49,942 bases of DNA from an uncultured Acidimicrobiales bacterium (GCA_938023735.1 CALJDK010000033.1:1-49942), one strand, 5' to 3'; shown: positions 25,455 through 36,100, counted from the stretch's first letter. The notes: generated from the letters alone by a model not told the origin. Translations and numbers: made by a program.

Positions 25455-28400
25455 ATGGGCCAGAACGCAACCTTTTCGATCGTGTTCTCCGCCGAGGCGA
25501 CGGTGCAACACATCGATTCTTCGGCGGAGCAACTTCTTGGTTGGGATCTGGAGGTCGCGGCATCGGCAGGTTTGGGGTTGTTGCATCCGAGTGACCGGTT
25601 GGCGTTCGGCGCCATGCTGAAGCTTCTCCGGTCCAAGCCCGACGAAGACGTATCACTCGAGGTTCGTTTGCTTGCTGGGGAGTCGCTGGCCGGCGAGCTG
25701 AGCCACGACCACCCGGAATCTTGGGTCCCGGTCGTCGTTTCGTCTGCCAAGGGTCCGGCTGCCGCCGAAGTGTCCGGGCTGCTCGTCCTTGTTTCACTGG
25801 ATGCCGTTTCGGGCAGTTCTGTTTCGGGTAACCCAGTTTCGGATGAGAGCTCCCTACTCAACACCGCTGAAATCGTCGACGACGGCGACCTCACACTCTC
25901 GTCCGAGCTGCCCGCGATTGCTGTAGCTCCGGCAAACTCGCCTGCCGACTCGATTGGCCTCTTCGACCAGGATGCCCTCGAAGGTCGTGAAGCTGTCACC
26001 GAACCGGCCGAGGGATCTTCCACAACCGACCTTGCCGCATCCGAACCGACCGACATCGGAATCCTGCTTCGACCCGGTTCGAGTGTGATCGACGTGGTCA
26101 CCGGCCCCGTTCAGGGAAAGCTCGGCTGTCATCCTGACAGCCTCGCCGGTCTTCATCTTTGGGAACTTCTCCACGGTGACGACGAGGCCGAGTTCACCGC
26201 AGCTCTCGATGCTATGGAAGCCAAGGACGATGGCGAGCACTGCGCCTTTGGTCCACTGCGATTTCTTCGTCCCGACGGCGACGAACGTTGCTTCGACACC
26301 ACTATCATCAGCCGGCCAAATGGCCTGATCGTCCGGGCACGCGGTGGCGAAGACAGTCGAGGCCTCGCGGTCGGGTCATCGCCGGACGATACCGCCGAGT
26401 CCGCGGTTGTGTTTCTCGACGAGCAATTCAACGTCACCTACGCCAGCGCAAGCTTTTCGGGATTGATTGGCCGCGAGGCCACATCGGCGGTTGGCATGGA
26501 GCTGCTCGCCGCCGTCCATCCGACCGACCGGTCCTACGTCGAGCAACGACTGCGCCACCCGGCAATCGAGGGTGAGATCCACGGATTCCTACGGGTCCCC
26601 GCAGAATCAGGTTGGCGGTGGATCGAGGTTATCGGGCGCAACTACCTCGATGATCCCACGGTGGCCCAGATCGCGCTGCAACTCACCGCCGTCGATGGCG
26701 ACCCAGAAACATTGAGCGAACCGTCCACTCCGCAACCCGAGCGCGTCGGAACCTTCACTCGCGACCGCGACGGCAACGTGTCGTTTATCAATGACTTCCT
26801 GCTCGAGATGTTGGGTAGCGTTGACGCTCTAGATTTCGCGACCGAGCGATCCAGTCTGGTCAACGTCGGCGACGATGGCATGAGCGAAACCATCGAGGTC
26901 GATACCGGCGACGGGCGCATGCGATTCCTACGAAGCCGTATGAGCCCAATCATCGGAGCCGACGGTGAACGCACCGGCGACGTTGCGGTCGTCGAAGACA
27001 TCACGCAACTCGTCGAGAGCGGCGACCTTCCCGATCGAATCGCCGATGGGACCGAGGGTTCGGTGCTGGTGGTCGAGCAGGGCGTTGGCATCAAGTACAT
27101 CTCCGCCGACCTGGCCGCGCTCACTGGCGCCGAGGTCGGCACCGAGCTCCATGAGTTCTTCACACCAAAGTCTGCGGTTCTGATCCGCACCGAGGTCTGG
27201 CCCCAGTTTCCGGACAACGGGGTCTGGTCGGGCCAGCTTTGGATACGGACCATCGAAGGCCCGGCTGCGCCGTTTCATGCCCAGTTCTACAATGAGGCCG
27301 ACCTCGAGGACGGACGGCCACTCGCCTCGGTCATCGTCACACCGCTCGAGTCGGTGCCCGACTGGGAACACGAAGATCAACTTGCGGTCGACCCGCTGAC
27401 GCTTCTCAGCAGCGGCGCCGGTCTCAAACGGCGCGCTGTCCGGGCTATCGCGAAGACCATCGGCAACCGCTCGAAGGTGGCCGTTGCCCTGGTCGAAATC
27501 GACCGGGTCGCCGACCTGATCGAAAAGGCGGGGGAGGAGTTCTCGCTCACCGCCGCAGAACAGGATGCGCTTGCCCTCGCGATCGCCGATCGGCTTGCTC
27601 TTGCGTGCCGCCACGATGAATCGGCCGCCCGCATCGACCAGCGGACCTTCGGGGTGCTCTCACAACGGCTGGGTGACAATATCGACCTTGAGCACCTCAC
27701 CGCCCGAATCGCCGATGAGCTCTCGCCAACCTTCGTTATCGAAACCGACCGCGGTCAGCGCTACCTCACCGTGCAGTTCAGCATGGGCCTGGCTCACACC
27801 GGCGATCGTTCGATGTCGGGCGACGAACTCTTCGACAATGCTGGCCTGGCGCTCCAGCGAGCTCGAAGCCGAGGTCGCGTGCGATCGGCGACGGTCGGCG
27901 AGAACGGTCAGGTCGAGCTGTCGGAGCGGCGTTCGCTTGAAGAAGAGTTTCGGGCTGCGCTGTCCGCCGATCAGCTTGGGAACCAGCTCGACAACGCCTA
28001 CCAGGCCGTGTTCCCCCAGAGCATCGCTCGGTCGGTCGTCAGCGGCGAAGACCCAAACAACCCAAACCCGCGGTTCGAGGCCCTCGTTCGATGGCATAGC
28101 CCATCGCGGGGCCTGGTCGGCGCAAGCGAGGTTGTCGAACTTGCCGAGAACCTCGGCATGGCGTCGGCGGTGGGGCACCGGGTGCTCGACCGGGCACTCG
28201 AGTTCTTGGCGTCGGTCGAACGAAAATACGGCGTGGCGCCGCGAGTCGATGTGAATGTGTCGGCGTCTCAGGCAACCGAACGCGGGTTCATCTCGCGTCT
28301 CGACGCACTGCTGCGTTTGTACGAGATCGACCCGGAACAGCTTGGTATCGAAGTGGCCGAACCGGTGTTCTTATCGGCCGACAAGGCGCTCGGAGAGGCG

Positions 28401-28778
28401 ATCGAGAACTTGAACACGCTTGGGGTACGTCTCGTGGTCGATGACGCCACAGGCCGACTCTTCCGGTCGTCGCTTGCCCATATGAATGAGGGGATCAGCG
28501 AACTCAAAATCAACCGTCGCTTGGTTGAGGGTGTTGGTCGACATGCGGCCGATACGGCACAGGTAGCGGGCATTTTGGCCCGGGCACAAGAACGGAATCT
28601 GACCGTCACCGCCGTAGGCGTGGCCACGGGTCGTCAGCTCGACCTTCTGAGCGAACTCGGTTGCACGTGGTTCCAAGGGTTCTTGCTGGGTCGACCGGCA
28701 GTCGGCGGCGACCATCAGTTTGTCGCCAACGCCAACGCTGCCATCACGGCCGGACACAACGAACAAGCCGCCGGATAG
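25455..28778 (+). CDS. Multi-PAS protein with degenerate GGDEF and EAL domains
   Basis: The 1107-aa soluble protein begins with a PAS-like domain (residues 1-100), an acidic low-complexity linker (about 110-190), then further PAS-like modules (VVFLDEQFNVTYASASFSGLIG near 315, and another near 425). A GGDEF-like fold follows at about 630-800 in which the signature is replaced by RIDQRTFG, so no cyclase activity is expected. The EAL domain keeps FEALVRW near residue 875, VNVSASQ and DD, but LKID is LKIN and AEGVE is AVGVA, which removes a metal ligand and the catalytic glutamates. It therefore looks like a c-di-GMP or ligand sensor rather than an enzyme. No Shine-Dalgarno precedes ATG 25455. 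Confidence 0.85.
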   Translation: MGQNATFSIVFSAEATVQHIDSSAEQLLGWDLEVAASAGLGLLHPSDRLAFGAMLKLLRSKPDEDVSLEVRLLAGESLAGELSHDHPESWVPVVVSSAKGPAAAEVSGLLVLVSLDAVSGSSVSGNPVSDESSLLNTAEIVDDGDLTLSSELPAIAVAPANSPADSIGLFDQDALEGREAVTEPAEGSSTTDLAASEPTDIGILLRPGSSVIDVVTGPVQGKLGCHPDSLAGLHLWELLHGDDEAEFTAALDAMEAKDDGEHCAFGPLRFLRPDGDERCFDTTIISRPNGLIVRARGGEDSRGLAVGSSPDDTAESAVVFLDEQFNVTYASASFSGLIGREATSAVGMELLAAVHPTDRSYVEQRLRHPAIEGEIHGFLRVPAESGWRWIEVIGRNYLDDPTVAQIALQLTAVDGDPETLSEPSTPQPERVGTFTRDRDGNVSFINDFLLEMLGSVDALDFATERSSLVNVGDDGMSETIEVDTGDGRMRFLRSRMSPIIGADGERTGDVAVVEDITQLVESGDLPDRIADGTEGSVLVVEQGVGIKYISADLAALTGAEVGTELHEFFTPKSAVLIRTEVWPQFPDNGVWSGQLWIRTIEGPAAPFHAQFYNEADLEDGRPLASVIVTPLESVPDWEHEDQLAVDPLTLLSSGAGLKRRAVRAIAKTIGNRSKVAVALVEIDRVADLIEKAGEEFSLTAAEQDALALAIADRLALACRHDESAARIDQRTFGVLSQRLGDNIDLEHLTARIADELSPTFVIETDRGQRYLTVQFSMGLAHTGDRSMSGDELFDNAGLALQRARSRGRVRSATVGENGQVELSERRSLEEEFRAALSADQLGNQLDNAYQAVFPQSIARSVVSGEDPNNPNPRFEALVRWHSPSRGLVGASEVVELAENLGMASAVGHRVLDRALEFLASVERKYGVAPRVDVNVSASQATERGFISRLDALLRLYEIDPEQLGIEVAEPVFLSADKALGEAIENLNTLGVRLVVDDATGRLFRSSLAHMNEGISELKINRRLVEGVGRHAADTAQVAGILARAQERNLTVTAVGVATGRQLDLLSELGCTWFQGFLLGRPAVGGDHQFVANANAAITAGHNEQAAG

Positions 28779-28801
28779 GGGCCCCCGGAAGCTGCCCCCT
28801 A
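28776..28801. terminator. Possible bidirectional terminator between convergent genes
   Basis: TAGGGG (28776-28781, including the stop codon of the PAS/EAL gene) can pair with CCCCTA (28796-28801) over a 14-nt GC-rich loop. It lies between the stops of two convergent genes. There is no T-tract, so this is only a candidate. Confidence 0.35.
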
Positions 28802-28803
28802 GC

Positions 28804-29100
28804 TCACTTCATCCAGGGGAGCTTCTTTCGGACGTGGGCGTGGTAGTGGTCGGGAATCTGGCGCATGTTGTCGTCGAGGAACCAGCCATCAATGCCAAAC
28901 ACCTGGTCGCCGACTTTGGCGAGACACGCATGCATGTGGGCGATGTCATCGGCCGGAGGTTCGGTGCCATGCGAGCGCCAAACCACCATCGGAACCCAAC
29001 ATGCCTCGCATTCGGCGATCCAACAGCGATCGTCCTCATGGAACCACTCGGTCAGCTTCGCCGCTTCGCACAACTCGCAGGTGTCTGACGAATGAGCCAT
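28804..29100 (-). CDS. Small Cys/His-rich protein, HIT-like
   Basis: The 98-aa protein contains TCELCEAA, WIAECEACWVPMVVWRSHG and a C-terminal DHYHAHVRK. The two CxxC motifs suggest a zinc site, and the HYHAH run near the end is reminiscent of HIT-family HxHxH triads. It could be a small HIT-superfamily hydrolase-like or zinc-binding protein. The length is short and the assignment rests on motif resemblance only. It is divergent from the cyclopropane-synthase-like gene, with 68 bp between starts. Confidence 0.6.
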   Translation of the reverse strand: MAHSSDTCELCEAAKLTEWFHEDDRCWIAECEACWVPMVVWRSHGTEPPADDIAHMHACLAKVGDQVFGIDGWFLDDNMRQIPDHYHAHVRKKLPWMK

Positions 29101-29168
29101 AGCGCTATCTTGCCCACGATTTCCGCGGCATCCACCAACTCACGCAACCCCAGGGCCACAATTCCACC

Positions 29169-30356
29169 GTGAGTGAGATCTTCCCCCCTCTCCGCGCCAT
29201 TGACCGGGCGGCGATGCGAGTGGTGATTCCCGTTCTTGATCGGTTTGCCACCAAACCGCTGCGGGTTGTCGACGAAGATATCGAAGTTCTGCTGGGCCCC
29301 TCGAGCCCCGAGTCCACGGCGTCCGGTTTGTCCAATGCTGTCCCCGACTTCCGCATTAACCATCCGGCCGTCTGGCGGTCCATCGGCAAAGGCGGTATCG
29401 GCTCGCTTGGAAGTACCTACGAAGACGGGTGGTGGACCACCGAGGACCTGCCCGGCGTCCTTACGTTCTTCCTGTCGCTCATGTCGGTGCTTCCTGCGCC
29501 TCCCAACATCGACCCCATCACCCGGCGGATCAGGTCGCCCCGCGAGCAATGGGAGGGCATCGGCCACGACGACCCCATAGTTCAGGGGTACATCCTCGAC
29601 AAAACCATGTTTCACGGCACGGGCCGATTTCTCACCTTGCCGCCGCAGCCAACCCATGCCAGCGAACCCGAACGCTCAACCGCCAACGACCTGTACTCGG
29701 CGTCGCTGGCCCGCTTCTCTCAGATCTGTGAGCGACTTGAGCTCGATGGCAACTCCCGGCTCTGCGAGATCGGAACCGGCTGGGGGGCCTTTGCGCTCTA
29801 CGCGGCTCGAACCCGGGGCTGCTCGGTTGTCACCGTTACTGACTCCGAGGTCGGGGCTACGTTCGCGAAGAAGCGTTTGGCCAATGCTGGGCTTACCGAT
29901 TCGGTACAGGTGAAGGTCGGTGCTCCAACCGCGGTTGACGGGACCTTCGATGCGGTGGTGTCACTCGACGCCGACGTTTGGGGCCGGTCGAATTTGCCCA
30001 CCGTCGACATCGACCGCCTGCTCGACGTCGATGGGCTCGCGCTCGTGCAAACCAACGTGCTCGAAAACTCCTCGGTCGACCGTTCGTTCCTCACCCCGTC
30101 GCAGCGCCCCACGCTTGGTGCCATCACTGGCTCCTTGGCCTCGACAGGGGTGCGGCTCGTAGCGACGACCGAGTTAGTCGAGGATCAGCGCCAGACGTTG
30201 GCCGCACGTCGTGCCAACCTCGTTGCCAACCAAGGCGAGTTGGAACGTGCTGGCTTTGGTGGTGCGGTCTTCCGGTCGCGTCAGTTCTGCCTAGTGCGCG
30301 ACCAAGTACTGGCCGAAGAATTCGGGACCCGCGCGATGCAACTCATTCTGGCCTGA
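29169..30356 (+). CDS. Divergent cyclopropane-fatty-acid-synthase-like methyltransferase
   Basis: The 395-aa protein starts at GTG 29169. Its N-terminal region (IGSLGSTYEDGWWTTEDLPGVLTFFL) matches the N-terminal domain of cyclopropane-fatty-acyl-phospholipid synthases, which handles the lipid substrate. The SAM-binding motif is LCEIGTGWGAFAL near residue 200, close to the family's LEIGCGWGGFA. The HYDxGN motif and the SIEMxE segment of genuine synthases are not recognisable, so methylene or methyl transfer to unsaturated lipids is plausible but not assured. The protein probably acts at the inner face of the membrane. Confidence 0.7.
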   Translation: MSEIFPPLRAIDRAAMRVVIPVLDRFATKPLRVVDEDIEVLLGPSSPESTASGLSNAVPDFRINHPAVWRSIGKGGIGSLGSTYEDGWWTTEDLPGVLTFFLSLMSVLPAPPNIDPITRRIRSPREQWEGIGHDDPIVQGYILDKTMFHGTGRFLTLPPQPTHASEPERSTANDLYSASLARFSQICERLELDGNSRLCEIGTGWGAFALYAARTRGCSVVTVTDSEVGATFAKKRLANAGLTDSVQVKVGAPTAVDGTFDAVVSLDADVWGRSNLPTVDIDRLLDVDGLALVQTNVLENSSVDRSFLTPSQRPTLGAITGSLASTGVRLVATTELVEDQRQTLAARRANLVANQGELERAGFGGAVFRSRQFCLVRDQVLAEEFGTRAMQLILA

Positions 30357-30391
30357 AACGCAGTGGATAGGCGCTTCCGCTGACTGGGCAG

Positions 30392-31387
30392 CTAACACTG
30401 GCTGTCGGCTCGGTCGAGGGTGGGACCCTTGTCTGGAGTCAAGGTCACTGGGACCAGACAGACAACGGTTGAGCCATCGGTCGCCACCTCAACCCGACCA
30501 ACCGCTGAGTCGGCGTCGGCGGGATCGCTAAGGGGCCAAAGAAAGTGACCCAAACTCCAGAACACCGGCTTCTCCTGCACCAACGCGAAGGACTGCAGGC
30601 GGTGCGGTCCATGGCCAAACACCACATCGGCACCCGCCGCGATGAGCGTGTCGGCGTAGCCCCGATCTCGTGATTCGGGATCGCGATCGAGGGGCCGACC
30701 CCAGTGCACGGTCACCACCACCAGATCGACGTCGTCGCGAATCCGGTCGATGGCGCTGGTGATAGCGCTGGTTCGTTCGATAGGAGCGGTGCCAGCCCGA
30801 TCGGCGGTGGCAAAGTTGGATCCGACGGCCGTTGTGCCGATGACGCCGATTCGCCATCCAGCATGTTCCACAACTTCGGCGCCGTAGGCCTCAGACCCAT
30901 TGGCACCGGCGCCCACCACGCGTAGACCAGCGCTCTCGGCCGCCTCGACGGTCTCGACAACCGCGGCTCGTCCGCGGTCGACCGAGCGGTCATTGGCAAG
31001 CGACACCACATCGACACCCCCGGCGGCGAGATCGCCGAGAAGCTCCGGATCACAGGTGAACCGCCCCTCGATTGGCTCGGATCCCAACGACGACGCCGGG
31101 CACTCCAGGTTGGCGATGGTAAGCCCGTCGCCGGCAAACAGGTCGCCTACTTCGTCGAGCGGCAGTCGCCCGTTGGCAACCACCGATTCATGGGCAAGAA
31201 GATCGCCGACGGCATGAATGGTGAGCGGGCCGAGTTTGTCCGGTAGCCCGGTCGGTGTTGCGATAATTCGGGTTTGTATGCTCGGCTCGATGACGACCGC
31301 CGCAGGACCGTCAGTCGACGCGCAGGATGCTGCCACCAGGCAGGTCAGTATCGCGCCGACGACCCAGCGTGACCGGCGGTGCTGCAC
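30392..31387 (-). CDS. CapA-family (poly-gamma-glutamate synthesis-like) lipoprotein
   Basis: The 331-aa protein starts at GTG 31387 with a signal peptide ending in VAASC (lipobox cysteine at about residue 22). The mature part is a metallophosphatase-like CapA fold: LTIHAVGDLLAHESV, LTIANLECPAS, VDVVSLANDRSVDRG (normally ANNHxxDxG), VVVTVHWG, and VVFGHGPHRLQSF near the end. CapA-type proteins act in the envelope, some in polyglutamate capsule formation; no capB or capC homologue is nearby, so that role is not implied. The gene begins six bases after the zinc-peptidase gene on the same strand, so the two are probably co-transcribed. Confidence 0.82.
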   Translation of the reverse strand: MQHRRSRWVVGAILTCLVAASCASTDGPAAVVIEPSIQTRIIATPTGLPDKLGPLTIHAVGDLLAHESVVANGRLPLDEVGDLFAGDGLTIANLECPASSLGSEPIEGRFTCDPELLGDLAAGGVDVVSLANDRSVDRGRAAVVETVEAAESAGLRVVGAGANGSEAYGAEVVEHAGWRIGVIGTTAVGSNFATADRAGTAPIERTSAITSAIDRIRDDVDLVVVTVHWGRPLDRDPESRDRGYADTLIAAGADVVFGHGPHRLQSFALVQEKPVFWSLGHFLWPLSDPADADSAVGRVEVATDGSTVVCLVPVTLTPDKGPTLDRADSQC

Positions 31388-31393
31388 AGGCGG

Positions 31394-32950
31394 CTACTGC
31401 ACGCAACTGTTGGCGTTGCCGAAGAATCCGACCTGGAAGGCACGGCTTCGCTCGAACAGATCGGCAGCGTCACTGTTGCGGTCGGGGCCACCGTCGGGGT
31501 GGCGGAAGCGGAGCATGGTGGCAAGGCCTTCGTCGAGGTCGCCAGGCGACATTTCGAGCGGCACGGTAGCTGACTGGTTCTGCGGGTCGGGTACCCGTAG
31601 CTGGCCAGAGTTCACCGCAGCGCTCCAGGCACCGGAGAGACAGTCGGCGGCAATCTCGAGTTCTTCGCCGGATCCATCGAAGCCGATGAGATCGAGAATC
31701 GCATGGCCGTACTCGTGGGCAAAGAGTTGCGACACGGCAAAGTCGCCGATGTCGTTGTGGATCGCCCGCAGTTGGTCGGCGTCCCAGCTCACGGTTGTGG
31801 TGGATTCGCAGTAGAAGATGATGCCTTCTGCCGGGTCGGGGCAGGCGGTGACACCGTTGATGCTGGAGCGGTACTCGTCGAGTCCGAGCTGTTCTTCGCC
31901 AAGAACCTCGAGCAGGGTGTCGCTGTAGAACTCGTTGAGTGCGTTGACGACAACATCGACCGAGGTGTCGTAGTCGAGGTTGCCGCCCCCTTCGTCGTCT
32001 GCGGTGAACTGCAGGGGCGTAATGCGCGGCCGGTCGCCGCTGCCCTCGCGGTAGGAGGCGCAGTAGTCGGGACCGTTGATAAGGCCATCTTCGAAAGAGC
32101 CGATGCGGTCGAAGGCCGACCCGTGTGCTCCCCGAGCGTTGGGGTCGGTGCCCGGAGGGTCACGAAGAAGGAGGAATCCGGCAACCGCTCCGTCGAGTTC
32201 CTGCTGATCGAACGGGTTGAGTAGTGGGCTTTGGTCGTCCTGAACGTGCTTCACCCAAGCGCCCGCAAAGCAGTCGGCTTGCAGCTCCTTGAAGATGGTG
32301 GTGGACCCTTCGACTCGTGCTCGAGATGGCCCCTGGATCGCGTGGCCCCACTCGTGGGCCAACACCACACCCACGGCGGCCTGACCAAAGTTCACCCGTA
32401 GCTTGGGGAACAGGAAGTGTTCATCCCACGTGATGTAGTCGCCGGCGGGGCAGTAGATGGCGTTGCTCGCAAGCACCTGCGGCGACAAGCGTTGGCCGCA
32501 GGTGAGGTTGCGGTCGGGGTTAACCGGGTTGAACGCGAAGAATTCGGGTGGCTGATATCCCCGGCCATAGGTGGTCGGGTACTGATCTGCCCAATAGCCG
32601 TTGACATCGTTTGCCAGATCGTCGGCCAGTTGCTGGAGGTCGGCTCGATCGGTGGGGGAGAGGTCGTCGGCGGTAACCGCTGTTGCGCCGACCAGGTCGG
32701 TTCGTTCGCCGCCACCACCGCCACCGCCTCCGCCGCCACCGGGAAGGCCACCGCCTCCGAGAAACATGACGGCAAGCAGGATCACACCGAGAAGAAGCGC
32801 GCCGCCACAGCCACCCTTGGGCATGCCACCCGACGGCATTCCGCCGCCACTGGTGGGCATGCGTCGTTGGCGCGTGCCCCCAGAACGGGGTCGAGATTGT
32901 CGACGTGGGGTTGTCCTACGGGGCGCACCGCCCGATCGTCCGAGTCTCAT
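31394..32950 (-). CDS. Membrane-anchored zinc peptidase with two HExxH modules
   Basis: The 518-aa protein starts at ATG 32950 with AGGAG nine bases upstream. A basic Arg/Gly-rich N-terminus is followed by one membrane helix (ALLLGVILLAVMFL, about residues 51-64) and a run of 11 glycines. Two related modules follow. The first has YITWDEHF, the zinc motif HEWGH (His199) and KELQADCFAGAW. The second has VSWDADQL, HEYGH (His412) and LEIAADCLSGAW. In YpfJ-type neutral zinc metallopeptidases the first two histidines and the ExxAD glutamate bind zinc; both modules keep all of them. Ordinary members have one module, so this is a duplication fused in one chain. It acts outside the membrane on unknown substrates and is coupled to the CapA-like gene. 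Confidence 0.85.
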   Translation of the reverse strand: MRLGRSGGAPRRTTPRRQSRPRSGGTRQRRMPTSGGGMPSGGMPKGGCGGALLLGVILLAVMFLGGGGLPGGGGGGGGGGGERTDLVGATAVTADDLSPTDRADLQQLADDLANDVNGYWADQYPTTYGRGYQPPEFFAFNPVNPDRNLTCGQRLSPQVLASNAIYCPAGDYITWDEHFLFPKLRVNFGQAAVGVVLAHEWGHAIQGPSRARVEGSTTIFKELQADCFAGAWVKHVQDDQSPLLNPFDQQELDGAVAGFLLLRDPPGTDPNARGAHGSAFDRIGSFEDGLINGPDYCASYREGSGDRPRITPLQFTADDEGGGNLDYDTSVDVVVNALNEFYSDTLLEVLGEEQLGLDEYRSSINGVTACPDPAEGIIFYCESTTTVSWDADQLRAIHNDIGDFAVSQLFAHEYGHAILDLIGFDGSGEELEIAADCLSGAWSAAVNSGQLRVPDPQNQSATVPLEMSPGDLDEGLATMLRFRHPDGGPDRNSDAADLFERSRAFQVGFFGNANSCVQ

Positions 32951-33073
32951 ATGCACTTACTCCTAGCTGCTTCGGCCTCTGGTGGGGACGCCCCGCACAA
33001 GGTGGGGGCGAGAAGACCGTTTCAGCAAGGTTATCGGTGAAAGAGAGAGCGGGCGGAGCAGGCGCTATCCCTG

Positions 33074-33109
33074 CTGTCGATTGGGCTGTCGATTGGGCTG
33101 TCGATTGGG
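33074..33109. repeat. 12-bp tandem repeat, three perfect copies
   Basis: CTGTCGATTGGG is repeated three times, and a decayed fourth copy (CGTCGATTAGG) runs over the stop codon of the adjacent PAS/GGDEF/EAL gene. It lies in the non-coding gap before that gene's 3' end. Confidence 0.85.
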
Positions 33110-33115
33110 CGTCGA

Positions 33116-36100
33116 TTAGGCAGCGGATTCCGCGGCCGACTCCGAAAGGGGATCCATGGCCGCCTCAGCTGGGGCAACCGGCTGCAACGAAAGTAGTTCG
33201 GCCACCTTGCTCGCTGGCGCCGGGCGGGCCAGACCAAAGCCTTGGCCTCGTTCGCAGCCCATTGCCACGAGCTTTGAATGGTGGGCGTCTTCTTCGATTC
33301 CTTCGGCCACGACCTGGAGGTCGAGGGCCTCGGCGAGCCTGATGATCGAGAGAACGATTGCTTCGTCGGTGGCGTCGGTATCGAGGTTCCGAATAAACGC
33401 CTGGTCGATCTTGAGAATGTCCACCGGGAAACGTTTGAGATAGGCGAGCGAGCTAAAGCCGGTGCCGAAGTCATCGACCGCAAGGCGAACGCCGGTGTCG
33501 CGAAGTCGGGTAAGGAGCCGCATCGATTCCTCGACGTCGGTCATAAGAGCGGTCTCGGTGATCTCCAAACAGAGGTGCTCGGCCGGGAGTCCGCTCTCGT
33601 CGAGTTCGGTAAGCACTTCATCGACGATCGACGCTCGTTCAAGTTGACGCGCCGACAAGTTCACCCGGATTGTCAAGGGGACCTCGCGTCGACGGTTCCA
33701 TTCGGCTCCCTGGCGGCAGGCCTCTTTCAACACCAGCGCACCGATGTCGACCACTAGGCCGGTGTCCTCGGCGATATCGATAAACGCACCAGCGGTGAGC
33801 ACACCTTTGTCGGGGTGGTTCCATCGCACCAGCGATTCGGCGCCAACGATCTCGTTTTTCACTAGGTCGTACTCGGGTTGGTAGTACACCTCGAGTTCGT
33901 GGTTCTCGATGGCTCGGCGGAGTTGGCCTTCGGTCTCGATACGGGTTGCCACGAGTTCGCGGCTGCGTTCGTCGAAGGTCTCGTACCGGTTCCGGCCTTT
34001 GCTCTTTGCGTCATACATCGCCGCATCGGCGTGGCTGAGAACATCTTCGATCTTGCGGTCGTCGTGACTCGGGAATGCGATGCCGACGCTGCCGGTCACA
34101 AACACCTCGTGGATTCCGCAGCGGATCGGTTCTTTGATGAGTTCGATGATGCGTTGGGCTACCGAGACCGACTCAAGACTGCCCACCGGTCCTCGAAGCA
34201 GCACCACGAACTCGTCGCCACCGAGGCGCGAAACCAAATCGGAATCGCGGACCGCAGTGCGGATGCGGTCGGCCACCGTGCAAAGGATCTCATCGCCGAC
34301 GCTGTGGCCGAGCGAGTCGTTGACGACCTTGAACCGGTCGAGGTCGATCATGAGCACGGCGGCGTCGTCGGGAGAACTCGGAACACCGACGCATGCGGCG
34401 AGTTCGTCGACGAGTACCCGGCGGTTCGCCAACCCGGTGAGTTCGTCGTGGTTGGCTTGAAACTCCAGCCGTTCGCGGTTTCGGCGGGCCCGGGTGACAT
34501 CTTCGATGTAGGACAACACGCTGTCCGAGAGGCCTTCGGGTGCAGGGATCCGTACCGAGTTCACTCGGCCCCAAACCGTTCGGTGGTCGGGGCGATAGAA
34601 AGGAATTTCCCCCTGATGACCTTCGGTCGGCCGGTCGAGCCAGGAACCGCCAGGCTTGAGGTACTCGCGTACTTCGTGGCCGATCAGTTCCTCTTCGCTG
34701 ACGCCAATGAACCGGGCAAACGCCGGGTTCGTGGCCACCACATTGTTGCTGTCATCGGTGAGAAGAATGCCGACCGGGGCCTGGGTGAACGACGAGCTGA
34801 GATATCGCTCGGCTTCGACCCGAGCGTCGAGCTGGCCAACCAGTGCGGCGATGGTTTCGAGCGCACGGATCTCCAGCTCGTGCCAGGCCACGTTTCGGCG
34901 TCGTTCGAAGACCAACCCGCCAGTGGTGATGCCGCCATTGACAAGCGGGACCAGCAGGTAGGAACCGACGGGCAGCCGGTCGGGGTCGTCGCCGAAGAGT
35001 TGTTCGCTGTCGAAGAGGTGCCCCACCGGTTCGGTAACCGCAAGCACATCGGCGAGGGCCGGGCTTTGTTCGATGGTGAGTTCGCGTGGGCGCAAGCCCA
35101 GCGCGTCGACGTCCTCGGCGCTCCATGCTTCGGTAACGGTGATTTTGCTGCCGTCGGGTTCGAACCGCCAGCGCATCACCCGTCGTACGTCGAAGAAGGC
35201 ACCGAGCTGGGCCAAGGCCGCTTCGATCGTGGCGCGTGAGTCCTCGGGGGTTACCTCGATGAGATCGGTGGCGACCCGGCGAACCAGGTCTTCGACGCTC
35301 AGGCGCTGACGACTCGCGGCCTCGACCGTGCTGCGACTTCGCAGCTGCATGACCAGGTTGGCAAAGGTCGAGAGCGCGTGGATTTCGTCGTCGGCCCACG
35401 CATCCTCGGCACTCGTTGAGGAACTGTCTCCTGAGGAGCAGCTATCTGAGGAGCGCTGCGCGACTACGGCGCCCACCTGGTGACGCCCGATGGCGATCGG
35501 AACCACCAGAGCAGCGTCGTCGGGGTCGCTCTCGTGAACTGCCGCAGTGAGTCCGAGTTGGGTGACGGTTCCACTCACGGGTGTGACGGTCGAGAACGCT
35601 TCGTTGTGGATCGACTCGGTGGCGAAGGAGATCGAATGACTCGTGGTGTCGCTCTCGGCATAGCCGGGCGCCGCCCACTCGACCACCAGATCCGAGTTCT
35701 TTGAAGCCAGCGAGGTCTCGCGAACCTGCAGCCGAACCAGATCGAGGACTCGGCCCAGGCGGCCCATAGCCCGCCGCACGTCGTCGTTCACCGACTCCCA
35801 TCGGGTATTGAGAAAGTCGGCGCTGATTGAACTGAGCAGCGATTCGAGCCGCACCGATCGCTGGTAGGCAACTTCGGCCGCTCGTTGAGCACTGGTCAAG
35901 GTGACGTGCAGCGCAAAGACCGACTTATCGGGATGTTCGACGTGTTGAAGCAGAAGATGGCCGGCCGCCTGATCTTGCGAAAGCTGATCTTTGGGAAACT
36001 GATCTTGCCGCCCGGTAACCGTCCGCAGCTCGCCCGGCCCAAGATCGATCTCGAGCGAGGAACGCTCGTGGCGCAACAGTTCGCTGAGCGCATTGAGCTG

